Shown here: positions 1 through 6,119 of the stretch, one piece after another | Layout of the letters: each line of letters begins with the position of its first letter | Numbering within the stretch: position 1 is the stretch's first letter | Translations under genes and position numbers: made by a program | Source: F23-B02 sp963620985 | GTDB lineage: Bacteria; Bacillota; Clostridia; Oscillospirales; Oscillospiraceae | Assembly (NCBI GenBank): GCA_963620985.1 | Contig: CAVFCI010000063.1 | Span: 1-11,596 of the forward strand | Direction of reading: 5' to 3' | DNA: 11,596 nt | Notes under the pieces: model-generated | Told to the model about the DNA's origin: nothing | The model's input: only the letters and a program-made list of their open reading frames with translations | Database searches by the model: none

Positions 1-73
1 CAAGGGCTTTAACGAAGCATGGGCGAAAATCAGCCTGTCAAAACCGGCAGGGTTCAACTCCCGTCAGCTTATC
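1..73. other. Window edge, no gene recognised
   Basis: This stretch lies downstream of the minus-strand gene that ends at 74. Reading frames that stay open on the plus strand continue into the antisense of that gene and are best read as its shadow. No terminator hairpin with a T-tract is visible on the minus strand, so the small gene may be read through beyond the window edge. A T-arm-like string (GGGTTCAACTCCC) at about 50-62 has only three stem pairs and is not a tRNA. Confidence 0.5.
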
Positions 74-355
74 TCAGGCGACGGGGCAGACACCGCGCAC
101 CTCCATGCTGTCGGTATCGACGATGCAGCACAGCTTCATGCCGCAGGCGCAGTCATAGCCGCCGGAGAGGGTGACCTCGGCGTAGTTGCCGGTGGGGTCG
201 GTGAAGAGCTTTACGCTTGCACCGCTTGCGCCGTATGCGCTGCCGACCTCGGCTGCGGCTGCCTCCGCCGCGCTGCGGCGCAGCTTCTCCTCGCTGCGGT
301 ACAGTGCGCCGAGAATGTTGGTGATCACATTTACGTTAGTCATGATGTTTTTCAT
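74..355 (-). CDS. Small cysteine-containing protein, unknown function
   Basis: A 93-residue protein that I do not recognise. The start at 355 is chosen because a perfect AGGAGGT (363-369 on the complement) sits 7 bases ahead; the longer open frame reaching back to 475 has no comparable site. Residues about 10-38 are rich in Ala, Glu, Arg and Leu and should be helical; residues 48-80 look like beta strands; five cysteines (69, 71, 76, 77, 90) sit in the C-terminal third, four of them in a C-x-C-x4-C-C cluster. There is no signal peptide and no membrane segment, so it is probably cytoplasmic. The cysteine cluster could bind metal or form disulphides, or the protein could be a modified-peptide precursor, but no modifying enzyme is in view. 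Whether it belongs to an operon beyond the left edge cannot be seen. Confidence 0.7.
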   Translation of the reverse strand: MKNIMTNVNVITNILGALYRSEEKLRRSAAEAAAAEVGSAYGASGASVKLFTDPTGNYAEVTLSGGYDCACGMKLCCIVDTDSMEVRGVCPVA

Positions 356-362
356 TTTATTT

Positions 363-369
363 ACCTCCT
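363..369 (-). promoter_or_regulatory. Ribosome binding site of the small cysteine protein
   Basis: The complement reads AGGAGGT, a full match to the anti-Shine-Dalgarno sequence, 7 bases before the ATG at 355. It decides the start in favour of the 93-residue form. Confidence 0.8.
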
Positions 370-433
370 GAAAATTCGTCCGTTCTTCTCTGAATTTGCT
401 TGTTTTTTTCTTCTGTTCACAACTGTCATATTG

Positions 434-461
434 ATTATGCCTGTTAAAAAATAGATTACAA
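434..461 (-). promoter_or_regulatory. Candidate promoter for the small cysteine protein
   Basis: On the minus strand TTGTAA (456-461) and CATAAT (434-439) are 16 bases apart, a reasonable sigma-A pair. It would give a leader of roughly 70 bases before the ATG at 355. The region is very AT-rich, so a chance match is possible. Confidence 0.45.
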
Positions 462-477
462 GGGTTTTTTACCAATA

Positions 478-493
478 TTAACGCTTTCTTAAC
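478..493 (+). promoter_or_regulatory. Pair of TTAAC repeats 11 bases apart
   Basis: TTAAC occurs at 478-482 and again at 489-493, exactly one helical turn apart, followed by weaker look-alikes (TCAAA at 500, TCACT at 511). Direct repeats with this spacing are the usual target form of OmpR/PhoB-family regulators. It lies just upstream of the candidate promoter at 434-461 on the minus strand. Because the sequence around it is AT-rich the match may be accidental. Confidence 0.25.
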
Positions 494-627
494 ACAAATT
501 CAAATTCTGTTCACTTAAATTTAAATAATTTACTCAAATTGTCTGTAACTGTTCTTTATTTTTGCCGTTGTCGTTCAACAAGAACGACTTTGAGCTGCAA
601 ACTGTTAAAAAATCATCGAAATCTGTG

Positions 628-842
628 TTAATTCGCCTGACGTTTTGTCAAGTCTATGACGTTCTTTTTGCCATTGATTTTATCAATAGCTGCATTGATT
701 TTAGCTATAAGTCGCCTCCGGCGGTCTCCGCCGTGCCGAGATATATATCTGTTGCAAAATCTGTATCATTTTTATCGGCCTCCTGAGAATTTTGTTTGCG
801 GGCTTCTTTCCTGTCCACGGCTATAAGTCTAAGCCAAAGTTT
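628..842 (-). pseudogene. Decayed gene remnant, C-terminal part, with frameshift
   Basis: On the minus strand, 842 to 705 reads 45 codons without a stop and with protein-like composition (for example VDRKEARKQ and FATDIYLGTAE), then meets TAG at 705-707. The frame one base over continues seamlessly from 711 (LIAKINAAIDKINGKK and onward) to a TAA at 628-630. A single-base change near 710 would join both into one tail of about 70 residues. Upstream, an in-frame TAA at 843-845 closes the frame, and no start codon with a ribosome site is found. I do not recognise the family. A small intact gene with an unusual start, or coincidence, cannot be excluded. Confidence 0.45.
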
Positions 843-874
843 TTAAGCGGGTATAACGCAAGTGAAAACAAAGC

Positions 875-910
875 TTTAAAATTTTCCGGAACGTTTTAAA
901 TTTTGTTTAA
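875..910 (+). promoter_or_regulatory. Candidate operator ahead of the kinase-regulator operon
   Basis: TTTAA is found at 895-899 and 906-910, an 11-base period that suits tandem binding by an OmpR-family regulator, ending 21 bases before the -10 box. A further TTTAA at 875-879 is part of an inverted repeat TTTAAAA (875-881) with TTTTAAA (894-900). No good -35 box sits at the normal distance, which fits an activator-dependent promoter. Autoregulation by the downstream response regulator is inferred. Confidence 0.4.
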
Positions 911-931
911 CTAAAGCGGCAAAACTGCTGA

Positions 932-937
932 TATAAT
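932..937 (+). promoter_or_regulatory. -10 box of the kinase-regulator operon
   Basis: A perfect TATAAT. It overlaps an ATG at 936 that would otherwise be the longest start of the kinase frame, so transcription should begin near 943-945 and translation at the ATG at 966. No consensus -35 is seen 17 bases upstream. Confidence 0.6.
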
Positions 938-965
938 GAACACATCATTAATAGGGCGTGATATT

Positions 966-2108
966 ATGACGGTCAAAAAGCGCTTGGGACGATCCAACCT
1001 GTATATGTTCCTTATCCCGATGCTCACGGCGGCTGCGCTGCTGCTTGCGGGGGCGGGCATAGCGCTGTACGTTCTCGAAACGAACTATCTGCCGAAGCTC
1101 GGCCTTGATCTGCGCGAGATGCATTTGCTGCTTGAGCAGTACGAGGATCCGCTGCAAAGCTTCGAGGTGTTTATCTGGGTGTACACCGGCGCTGTCGGCA
1201 CGGCGCTGATACTTACAATATTATTTACGAACGTTCACCTCACACGCGAGCTGTTCTCGCACATATCCGAACCGCTGGAGGACCTCGTTGAGGGCGTTGA
1301 TCGCATACGCTCGGGCGATCTTGAGCATCCCATAGGCTACACCGAGCCCGACGAGTTCAAGGCTGCCTGCGACGCGGTCGATATGATGGCGGCAAGGCTC
1401 AAGGCCTCGCTCGAGGCCGAGCAGCGCCGCCAGCAGAGCAGCAAGGAGCTCATCGCCGGAATGAGCCACGACCTGAAAAGCCCCCTGACCTCCATCCGCG
1501 CCTACACCGAGGCGCTGCTCGAGGGGCTTGCCGATACGCCCGAGGCGCAGCAGAAATATCTCGGCACGATACTCGACAAGGAGCTCGAGATGGAGCACAT
1601 GGTCGCGCGGCTGCTGGAGTTTTCCAAGCTGGAGCTGAGCGAATACCCCGCGAAGGCCGAGAGCCTTGATCTTAAAAGCGAGCTTTCTCGCATAGTTTCC
1701 GACATGACGCCGGAGGCGGATATTGACCTGTCGGGCGTTTCCGGCACACAGGTGTGCGCAGACCGCGAGCAGCTGCGGCGGATCGTTGAAAACATCATCG
1801 GCAACAGCGTAAAATACTGCCCCGAGAGGGCGCGGGTCGAGGTGAGCTCGCAGCGTCTGGGCAGCTTTGTACGCATTAAATTTTCCGACAACGGCAGGGG
1901 CGTTCCCGCCGAGGCGCTGCCCAAGCTGTTTGACCTGTTCTACCGCGCAGACCCCGCGCGCGCAAAGCCGGGCTCCGGCTCGGGGCTGGGGCTTGCCATC
2001 GTAAAGCGAGCCGCCGAGCAGATGGGCGGCAGGGTCTTTGCCGAAAACGGCAAAAGCGGCGGACTGTGCATCGTTATAGATCTTCCGGGAGGTGAAGAAA
2101 ATGGCTAA
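966..2108 (+). CDS. Two-component sensor histidine kinase
   Basis: A 380-residue membrane sensor that autophosphorylates on His and passes phosphate to the regulator encoded next. Two membrane helices (about 13-36 and 68-90) enclose a short extracytoplasmic loop of about 30 residues; a HAMP linker follows (about 92-148). The H-box MSHDLKSPLT holds the phospho-acceptor His168. The ATP-binding domain shows an N-box with Asn280, a G1 box DNGRG (308-312), an F-box LFDLFYR and a G2 box GSGSGLGL (336-343), so all catalytic parts are present. The start at 966 is preferred over 936 because the -10 box covers 936; the ribosome site (AGGGCG) is weak. The last 8 bases overlap the regulator gene. The small sensor loop suggests detection in or near the membrane, but the signal is unknown. 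The kinase role is certain; the subfamily is not. Confidence 0.93.
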   Translation: MTVKKRLGRSNLYMFLIPMLTAAALLLAGAGIALYVLETNYLPKLGLDLREMHLLLEQYEDPLQSFEVFIWVYTGAVGTALILTILFTNVHLTRELFSHISEPLEDLVEGVDRIRSGDLEHPIGYTEPDEFKAACDAVDMMAARLKASLEAEQRRQQSSKELIAGMSHDLKSPLTSIRAYTEALLEGLADTPEAQQKYLGTILDKELEMEHMVARLLEFSKLELSEYPAKAESLDLKSELSRIVSDMTPEADIDLSGVSGTQVCADREQLRRIVENIIGNSVKYCPERARVEVSSQRLGSFVRIKFSDNGRGVPAEALPKLFDLFYRADPARAKPGSGSGLGLAIVKRAAEQMGGRVFAENGKSGGLCIVIDLPGGEENG

Positions 2109-2790
2109 GATACTTATAATAGAGGACGACCGCGCGATATCGGATATAGAGCGCGACTATCTTGAGCTCTCCGGCTTTGAGACGGACACGGCCTATGACG
2201 GCGTGGAGGGGCTCAATAAGGCGCTCGGCGGCGGGCACGATCTCATTCTCCTCGACCTCATGCTGCCCGGGCTCGACGGCTTTTCCGTCTGCAAAAAGCT
2301 GCGCGACAAAACCGACGTTCCCATACTCATGGTCACGGCGCGCACACAGGATATCGACAAGATACGCGGCCTCGGCTTCGGCGCGGACGATTATATCGAA
2401 AAGCCCTTTTCCCCGGGTGTGCTCGTTGCGCGCGTCAAGGCGCATCTTGCGCAGTACGAGCGCCTGAAGCCCAAGCAGGAGGCCGTAAGCAGCCTCGTCG
2501 AGGGCGGCCCCTTCATCATGGACACCGACGCGCACAGCGCCAGCATCGGCGGGCGCGAGCTCAGCCTCAAAAACAAGGAGTTCGAGCTGCTGCTGTTCCT
2601 GCTGCGGCACCCGAATCAGGTGTTCAGCCGTGAGGATCTGTACGAGCTTATCTGGGGGCTGGAGAGCATGGGCGACAACATAACCGTCGCCGTGCATATA
2701 AACCGCCTGCGCGAAAAGATCGAGGCCGACCCCTCCAAGCCCGAGTATATCCAGACCGTCTGGGGCGTGGGCTACCGTTTAAAGATCTAG
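2101..2790 (+). CDS. OmpR/PhoB-family response regulator
   Basis: A 229-residue DNA-binding regulator. The receiver domain (1-118) has the acidic pair at Glu8-Asp9-Asp10, the phospho-acceptor Asp52 in LLDLMLPGLDG, Thr79 and Lys101 in the KPF motif. A winged-helix domain (about 133-229) ends with the typical VWGVGYRLKI. The ATG at 2101 is chosen because GGAGG (2088-2092) is 8 bases away; a GTG at 2092 would overlap that site. The start overlaps the kinase stop by 8 bases, so the two are probably translationally coupled. Direct TTTAA repeats with 11-base period occur before the operon and right after this gene, and are plausible binding sites for this protein; that is inferred from the family's tandem binding mode. 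Confidence 0.95.
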   Translation: MAKILIIEDDRAISDIERDYLELSGFETDTAYDGVEGLNKALGGGHDLILLDLMLPGLDGFSVCKKLRDKTDVPILMVTARTQDIDKIRGLGFGADDYIEKPFSPGVLVARVKAHLAQYERLKPKQEAVSSLVEGGPFIMDTDAHSASIGGRELSLKNKEFELLLFLLRHPNQVFSREDLYELIWGLESMGDNITVAVHINRLREKIEADPSKPEYIQTVWGVGYRLKI

Positions 2791-2799
2791 TCACAATTT

Positions 2800-2837
2800 T
2801 TTAATATCTGTTTAACAATCATTTATCGCAGGTTTAA
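2800..2837 (+). promoter_or_regulatory. Four-fold TTTAA array with 11-base period
   Basis: TTTAA at 2800, 2811 and 2833, with TTTAT at 2822, gives four direct repeats each starting exactly 11 bases after the last. OmpR/PhoB-family dimers bind such head-to-tail repeats; TTAACA at 2812 also equals the Bacillus PhoP-box core. A -10-like TATACT (2848-2853) follows but lies inside the terminator hairpin, so the array may act on downstream transcription, on the terminator region, or be inactive. Regulation is inferred. Confidence 0.4.
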
Positions 2838-2840
2838 GCT

Positions 2841-2881
2841 GTCCTCCTATACTGAGATCACTCAGTAAGGAGGACTTTTTT
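2841..2881 (+). terminator. Strong intrinsic terminator of the kinase-regulator operon
   Basis: GTCCTCCT and TACTGAG (2841-2856, with one bulged A) pair with CTCAGTAAGGAGGAC (2861-2875) around an ATCA loop, followed by six T (2876-2881). It begins 50 bases after the regulator stop. Confidence 0.88.
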
Positions 2882-2970
2882 AGCGGCGCATTCAGGCTGC
2901 ACCTATACATTTATTGCAGGTGCCCTACCGGAAAGTGCCGCAAAGCAAGAACGCTGCCGCGCAGCGAAAG
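2882..2970 (+). repeat. Dispersed repeat R1 (subtype A, forward)
   Basis: Begins GGCGCATTCAGGCTGCACCT, then TATAC, then TTGCAGGTGCCC and ACCGGAAA, and is the same series of blocks seen at 9017. It starts right at the T-tract of the terminator. With R2 it forms an inverted pair. It lies outside any gene. Confidence 0.7.
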
Positions 2971-3036
2971 CCCAGTAAGCCGGCGGGGCATTGAGCTCCT
3001 CATTCTCTCAGGGCTCTCAAGCTCCGTTCGCTATAG

Positions 3037-3150
3037 CCGGTGAGATTCAGGCTCTTATTCAGCCATGCCTCATCTCTATCTTTACATCTCCCCCCAATAC
3101 ATCTCCCCTAAAAAAAGCAAAATGTCTCTTGGGAGCCTGTATCTCACCGG
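3037..3150. repeat. Inner inverted repeat between R1 and R2
   Basis: CCGGTGAGATTCAGGCTC at 3037-3054 is the inverse of 3133-3150 with one mismatch. It nests inside the R1-R2 pair, so the 366-base block has inverted repeats at two levels. The sequence between the arms is pyrimidine-rich and has no gene that I can support. Confidence 0.6.
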
Positions 3151-3247
3151 CGCTCTTCAGCGGCGCACTCGCGTTATTTGTTTCAATGCTTCGACACCGT
3201 GCACCCGCAGCATGCGTATAGGCACAGCCTAAATACGCCAACGAAAA
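3151..3247 (-). repeat. Dispersed repeat R2 (subtype A, reverse)
   Basis: The complement from 3247 reads GTTGGCGTATTTAGGCTG, then TGCCTATACG, TGCGGGTGC and, at the inner end, CGCGAGTGCG, matching R5 and R1 block by block with many substitutions. It ends directly at the ribosome site of the next gene, so whatever promoter serves the ABC operon is inside or left of this block. Confidence 0.65.
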
Positions 3248-3261
3248 AGGAGGATATCAAA

Positions 3262-3693
3262 ATGAAAGAACGTATCATGAAAAAGGACTTTGCAAAGGCA
3301 TTCAAGCTCATCCTTGTGATCTTCATCGTACTTGCCGTGTTCACGGCGGTGGCGATCCCTCTGAGCCTGTCGCAGCAGATAAGCGACGCGGCCTCTTATC
3401 ATCAGCAGCTCCAGTCTGCCGACACCGCACAGAGGCATGACTCCGAGCGTGAGTTCAAGAGCCGCATCACCCCGCTCAATGCGACAAACTACGCCATAAT
3501 CGGCGGCCTCGGCGTTCTGTGGGCGGTGCTTGCGCTGTTTTACTGGTTCGATGTCGTCGCGTGGCTGTACAAAAGCTCGGTCAACGAGGGCATGAACCGC
3601 TCGCTCTGGCCTATTCTCGGCCTGTTTTTCAACTTCCTCGCGGCGTTCGCCTTCATGATCGTGCGCGACCGTCCCGCACGCCGTGCAGCATGA
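3262..3693 (+). CDS. Small three-helix membrane protein of unknown function
   Basis: 143 residues with three likely membrane helices (about 15-35, 77-100 and 114-134), a polar, probably extracytoplasmic stretch between the first two (36-72) and a basic C-terminal tail (RDRPARRAA). I do not recognise a family. AAGGAGGAT (3248-3255) ends 6 bases before the ATG and decides the start. It is the first gene of a run of four: the ATPase gene follows after 19 bases. Accessory membrane proteins of this size are frequent beside ABC-2 transporters, so an assembly or partner role is likely but unproven. No native promoter is seen directly ahead, where repeat R2 abuts the ribosome site. Confidence 0.85.
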   Translation: MKERIMKKDFAKAFKLILVIFIVLAVFTAVAIPLSLSQQISDAASYHQQLQSADTAQRHDSEREFKSRITPLNATNYAIIGGLGVLWAVLALFYWFDVVAWLYKSSVNEGMNRSLWPILGLFFNFLAAFAFMIVRDRPARRAA

Positions 3694-3712
3694 CAGAGGG
3701 AGGCAGACAGCA

Positions 3713-4672
3713 ATGATCCGTACAGAGGGACTGACTAAAGTATACAAAAACGGCTTCAAGGCCGTTGACGGGCTCGATCTTCGGATAGACGAGGGCGATA
3801 TCTTCGGCTTCCTCGGCCCGAACGGTGCCGGCAAAACAACAACGATCCGTATGCTCGACGGGCTTTTGCAGCCCACGCGCGGTACGGCGTTCATAAACGG
3901 CATGGACATAACAAAGCAGCCCGTGGACATACGCCGTGTTATCGGCGTCGTGCCCGAATCGCACGGCTACTACTACTCGATGACGGCGCAGCAGTACCTG
4001 AAGTACTTCGCCGCGCTGTTTGACCCGAAACACGACGATACGGCGTATGTCGAATATCTTCTGCGCCGCGTCGGCCTGTATGAAAAAAAGGACGTTGCCG
4101 TCGGCCGCTTCTCGCGCGGTATGAAGCAGCGCCTGGGCGTTGCCAAAGCGCTCATAAACCGTCCCAAGGTCATATTCCTCGATGAGCCGACCCTCGGCCT
4201 CGACCCAAGAGGTCAGCACGAGATCCAGCAGCTGCTGCTCGATGCAAACAAAACAGACGGTGTCACGGTGTTCATAACCTCGCATCTTCTCAAGGACATC
4301 GAGGTGCTGTGCAACAAGGTCTGCATCGTTAAGGACGGCAAACTCATCGAGCAGGGCAGCATAGACCAGCTGCGCGAGAAGTTCATGCCCAACTACACCA
4401 TGACTCTCAACACCAGCGATAATCTGCGCGCCGTTGCCGAGCTCATGAGCGTCGGTGAGATCCTCTGCGTCAAGGTAACGGATGATAACAAGCTTCAGCT
4501 CAAGCTCCGCAGCGAATGCACCGCCGACGATATCGCGCGCTCAAAGCACGAGATCATGACGACAATGTTCTCCACCGGCATCGACGTCGGCGAGCTTTCA
4601 CGCCAGACGCTGAGCATGGAGGATATCTTCTTCCTCGCAACCGGAACGGAAAAGGAGGCAGTCGCGCAATGA
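3713..4672 (+). CDS. ABC transporter ATP-binding protein
   Basis: A 319-residue ATPase that powers the permease encoded next. Walker A GPNGAGKTT (35-43), an ABC signature FSRGMKQR (133-140, where LSGGQ is common), Walker B VIFLDEP (153-159), D-loop LGLDP and switch His191 are all present. The Q-loop position has Glu82 (VVPES) instead of Gln, as is seen in some ABC-2 exporters. Residues about 225-319 form a C-terminal extension typical of the NatA/CcmA-like export ATPases. The start at 3713 follows GGGAGG (3698-3703) by 9 bases; a GTG at 3683 would overlap the previous gene. Its end overlaps the permease start by 4 bases (ATGA). Export of a drug, peptide, ion or polymer are all possible; the substrate cannot be read from the sequence. 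Confidence 0.95.
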   Translation: MIRTEGLTKVYKNGFKAVDGLDLRIDEGDIFGFLGPNGAGKTTTIRMLDGLLQPTRGTAFINGMDITKQPVDIRRVIGVVPESHGYYYSMTAQQYLKYFAALFDPKHDDTAYVEYLLRRVGLYEKKDVAVGRFSRGMKQRLGVAKALINRPKVIFLDEPTLGLDPRGQHEIQQLLLDANKTDGVTVFITSHLLKDIEVLCNKVCIVKDGKLIEQGSIDQLREKFMPNYTMTLNTSDNLRAVAELMSVGEILCVKVTDDNKLQLKLRSECTADDIARSKHEIMTTMFSTGIDVGELSRQTLSMEDIFFLATGTEKEAVAQ

Positions 4673-5427
4673 ACAAGACCATCATCAAAAAGGAATTTCA
4701 CGAAAGTCTCTTCGACTGCAAGGGTCTGTGGCTTATCGTGGCCTGCGCATGCGTCCTGAGCGGCCTGTGCGTTTTGGTCATCAGCATAAAAGAAGGCTCT
4801 GTCCTTGCGCAGAACGATGTTCTGCAATACGCGATGAAGGCCGCGATGTTTCTGACCGTGACCATTTCCATGGTGCTCGGCTCGGCCTGCTTTGCAACAG
4901 AACGCGAGGAAAACACGATGGAGAGCCTGCTGCTGACCCCCGTTCGCAAGCGTGACCTCGTCGTGGCAAAATACCTCGGCGTAATGCTCATCGGCGTTGC
5001 GCTCTACGTCGTGTGCATCCCCTACCTCGCCGCCATCGGTCTGGGCTCGGGTCTTACATGGCGCGCCATCGCCATGACCTTCTTCGGCGGTATCCTGCTG
5101 CTGACGGCGTTTACCGCGCTGTCGGTCGTGTTCTCCATCAAAATGAAGAGCTCAAGAGCCGCTATCCTGACCTCCATCCTCGGCATGACCGTTCTTACAG
5201 TTCCGGCGCTCATCAAGGGGCTGTTCACCCTCTCCCCGCTTGGCCTTACGATACTCAAGATCGACCCCATCGCCTGCTGCTTTGACATGATGGACGCGGT
5301 TCTGGCCGAAAGGCAGCTGTTTTTCAGCCAGTGGGGCTATATCCTGCCGCTCGTCGGCTTTGCCGTTATAACGATCGCGCTCATGCTCTACTGCGGCAGA
5401 AGCATCGCGCTCAAGGGGGAAAAGTAA
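4669..5427 (+). CDS. ABC-2 type transporter permease
   Basis: 252 residues with about six membrane helices: near 20-40, 56-76, 100-124, 131-155, 165-187 and 223-245. The segment after the second helix, EREENTMESLLLTPVRKRD (78-96), is the cytoplasmic coupling motif common in ABC-2 permeases. It overlaps the ATPase stop by 4 bases, and AAGGAGG (4652-4658) precedes its ATG at 10 bases, so the two are co-translated. One permease gene means a homodimer, unless a second subunit lies elsewhere. The exported protein gene begins one base after this stop, which suggests that all three proteins work together at the membrane. Confidence 0.92.
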   Translation: MNKTIIKKEFHESLFDCKGLWLIVACACVLSGLCVLVISIKEGSVLAQNDVLQYAMKAAMFLTVTISMVLGSACFATEREENTMESLLLTPVRKRDLVVAKYLGVMLIGVALYVVCIPYLAAIGLGSGLTWRAIAMTFFGGILLLTAFTALSVVFSIKMKSSRAAILTSILGMTVLTVPALIKGLFTLSPLGLTILKIDPIACCFDMMDAVLAERQLFFSQWGYILPLVGFAVITIALMLYCGRSIALKGEK

Positions 5428-5428
5428 A

Positions 5429-5959
5429 ATGAAAAAACTTCTTTGTCTGACCGCCGTACTCCTTCTGCTGGCAGCCTGCGCATTCCCTGTCCTTGCCGAC
5501 AGCGCGGAGCCCATCAGCGTCGAGATAATCTCGCCCGAAAGCATAAGCGCAAACCCCGTGTACCACGATAACATCGTCATCCGCGTTACCAATAACAACG
5601 GCAAGGCCTATAGCGATCTGCACTGCTTCCTGACGGTGCTCGACGTCGGCAGAACGCAGACGCTCCCCGTCGATGAGTTCGGCGCGGATGCTTTCCAGTC
5701 GCGCATCATCGAAAGCCTCGAGCCGGGGCAGAGCACGGATATCACCATCCCCGTGCGCATCATGTACGTCGGCGATTTCCGCTTCACTGCAACCGTTGCC
5801 GACTGCGAGTCGAATCAGCTCTACACCTGCCCCGCAATAAGCGTTGATATGCTCGCCGTCAGCACGATGAACAAGCCCCTCGTTATCGGCGCGGCAGCCG
5901 GAGTTCCCGTTCTGCTTGCTGCCGCAGCGTTCTTCCTGACGCGCAGCCGCCGCGCCTGA
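5429..5959 (+). CDS. Exported, membrane-anchored protein with Ig-like fold
   Basis: 176 residues. The N-terminus has a signal peptide (basic KK, hydrophobic 4-16, likely cut after VLA at 23); LAAC at 14-17 also resembles a lipobox, so a lipoprotein is the alternative. The middle (about 28-145) is beta-rich with VIRVTNNNGKAYSDL and LEPGQSTDITIPVRI, the pattern of extracellular Ig-like domains of the CARDB/NEW3 kind, by inspection only. A hydrophobic segment (about 150-169) and RSRRA end anchor it with the domain outside. The stop of the permease is one base upstream, and a purine-rich site (AGGGGGAA, 5414-5421) overlaps that gene. It is probably an accessory subunit of the ABC transporter; a substrate or wall-binding role is inferred. 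No sortase LPxTG motif is present. Confidence 0.82.
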   Translation: MKKLLCLTAVLLLLAACAFPVLADSAEPISVEIISPESISANPVYHDNIVIRVTNNNGKAYSDLHCFLTVLDVGRTQTLPVDEFGADAFQSRIIESLEPGQSTDITIPVRIMYVGDFRFTATVADCESNQLYTCPAISVDMLAVSTMNKPLVIGAAAGVPVLLAAAAFFLTRSRRA

Positions 5960-6001
5960 TCTCCGTTGGCAAAGATTTTTCATACATTTTGCAAAAAAGT
6001 A

Positions 6002-6030
6002 TTGACAAACGTTTCACGCTTGTGTATTTT
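6002..6030 (+). promoter_or_regulatory. Sigma-A promoter of the glycosyltransferase gene
   Basis: A perfect TTGACA (6002-6007), 17 bases of spacer and TATTTT (6025-6030) with a TG two bases in front, which is an extended -10. Transcription should start near 6037, giving a leader of about 80 bases. Confidence 0.8.
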
Positions 6031-6032
6031 AA

Positions 6033-6048
6033 GTGTGTTAGGACACAC
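6033..6048. promoter_or_regulatory. Inverted repeat at the predicted transcription start
   Basis: GTGTGT (6033-6038) and ACACAC (6043-6048) flank TAGG. Placed directly after the -10 box, it would suit a repressor operator. No matching regulator is recognised in the window. Confidence 0.35.
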
Positions 6049-6071
6049 CACACAGTTAAGAAAAATTAACA

Positions 6072-6097
6072 CGGCTCTGTTCCATGCAGCAGAGCCG
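6072..6097 (+). promoter_or_regulatory. Leader hairpin upstream of the glycosyltransferase
   Basis: CGGCTCTG (6072-6079) pairs perfectly with CAGAGCCG (6090-6097) around a 10-base loop. It is not followed by a T-tract, so it is not a terminator. It lies 22 bases before the start codon and could affect mRNA stability or translation. Confidence 0.5.
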
Positions 6098-6119
6098 CCG
6101 GAAAAATTGAGGTGAGCGT

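Noticed and set aside
48..70. tRNA or tmRNA 3' end on the plus strand
   Set aside because: The TTCAACT loop is flanked by only three pairs (GGG/CCC), the outer stem positions do not pair, and there is no CCA.
562..786. 74-residue plus-strand ORF
   Set aside because: No ribosome site, AT-rich low-complexity content, and it runs antisense to the better-supported remnant at 628-842.
2092..2100. GTG at 2092 as start of the response regulator
   Set aside because: It overlaps the GGAGG that serves the ATG at 2101, and family members begin with the MAKILIIEDD-type sequence.
3059..3241. Small ORFs starting in repeats (MAYLGCAYT at R2, MAHLGCTYT at R5)
   Set aside because: The similarity follows from the shared repeat; the different copies are interrupted by stops and lack ribosome sites, so translation is unlikely.
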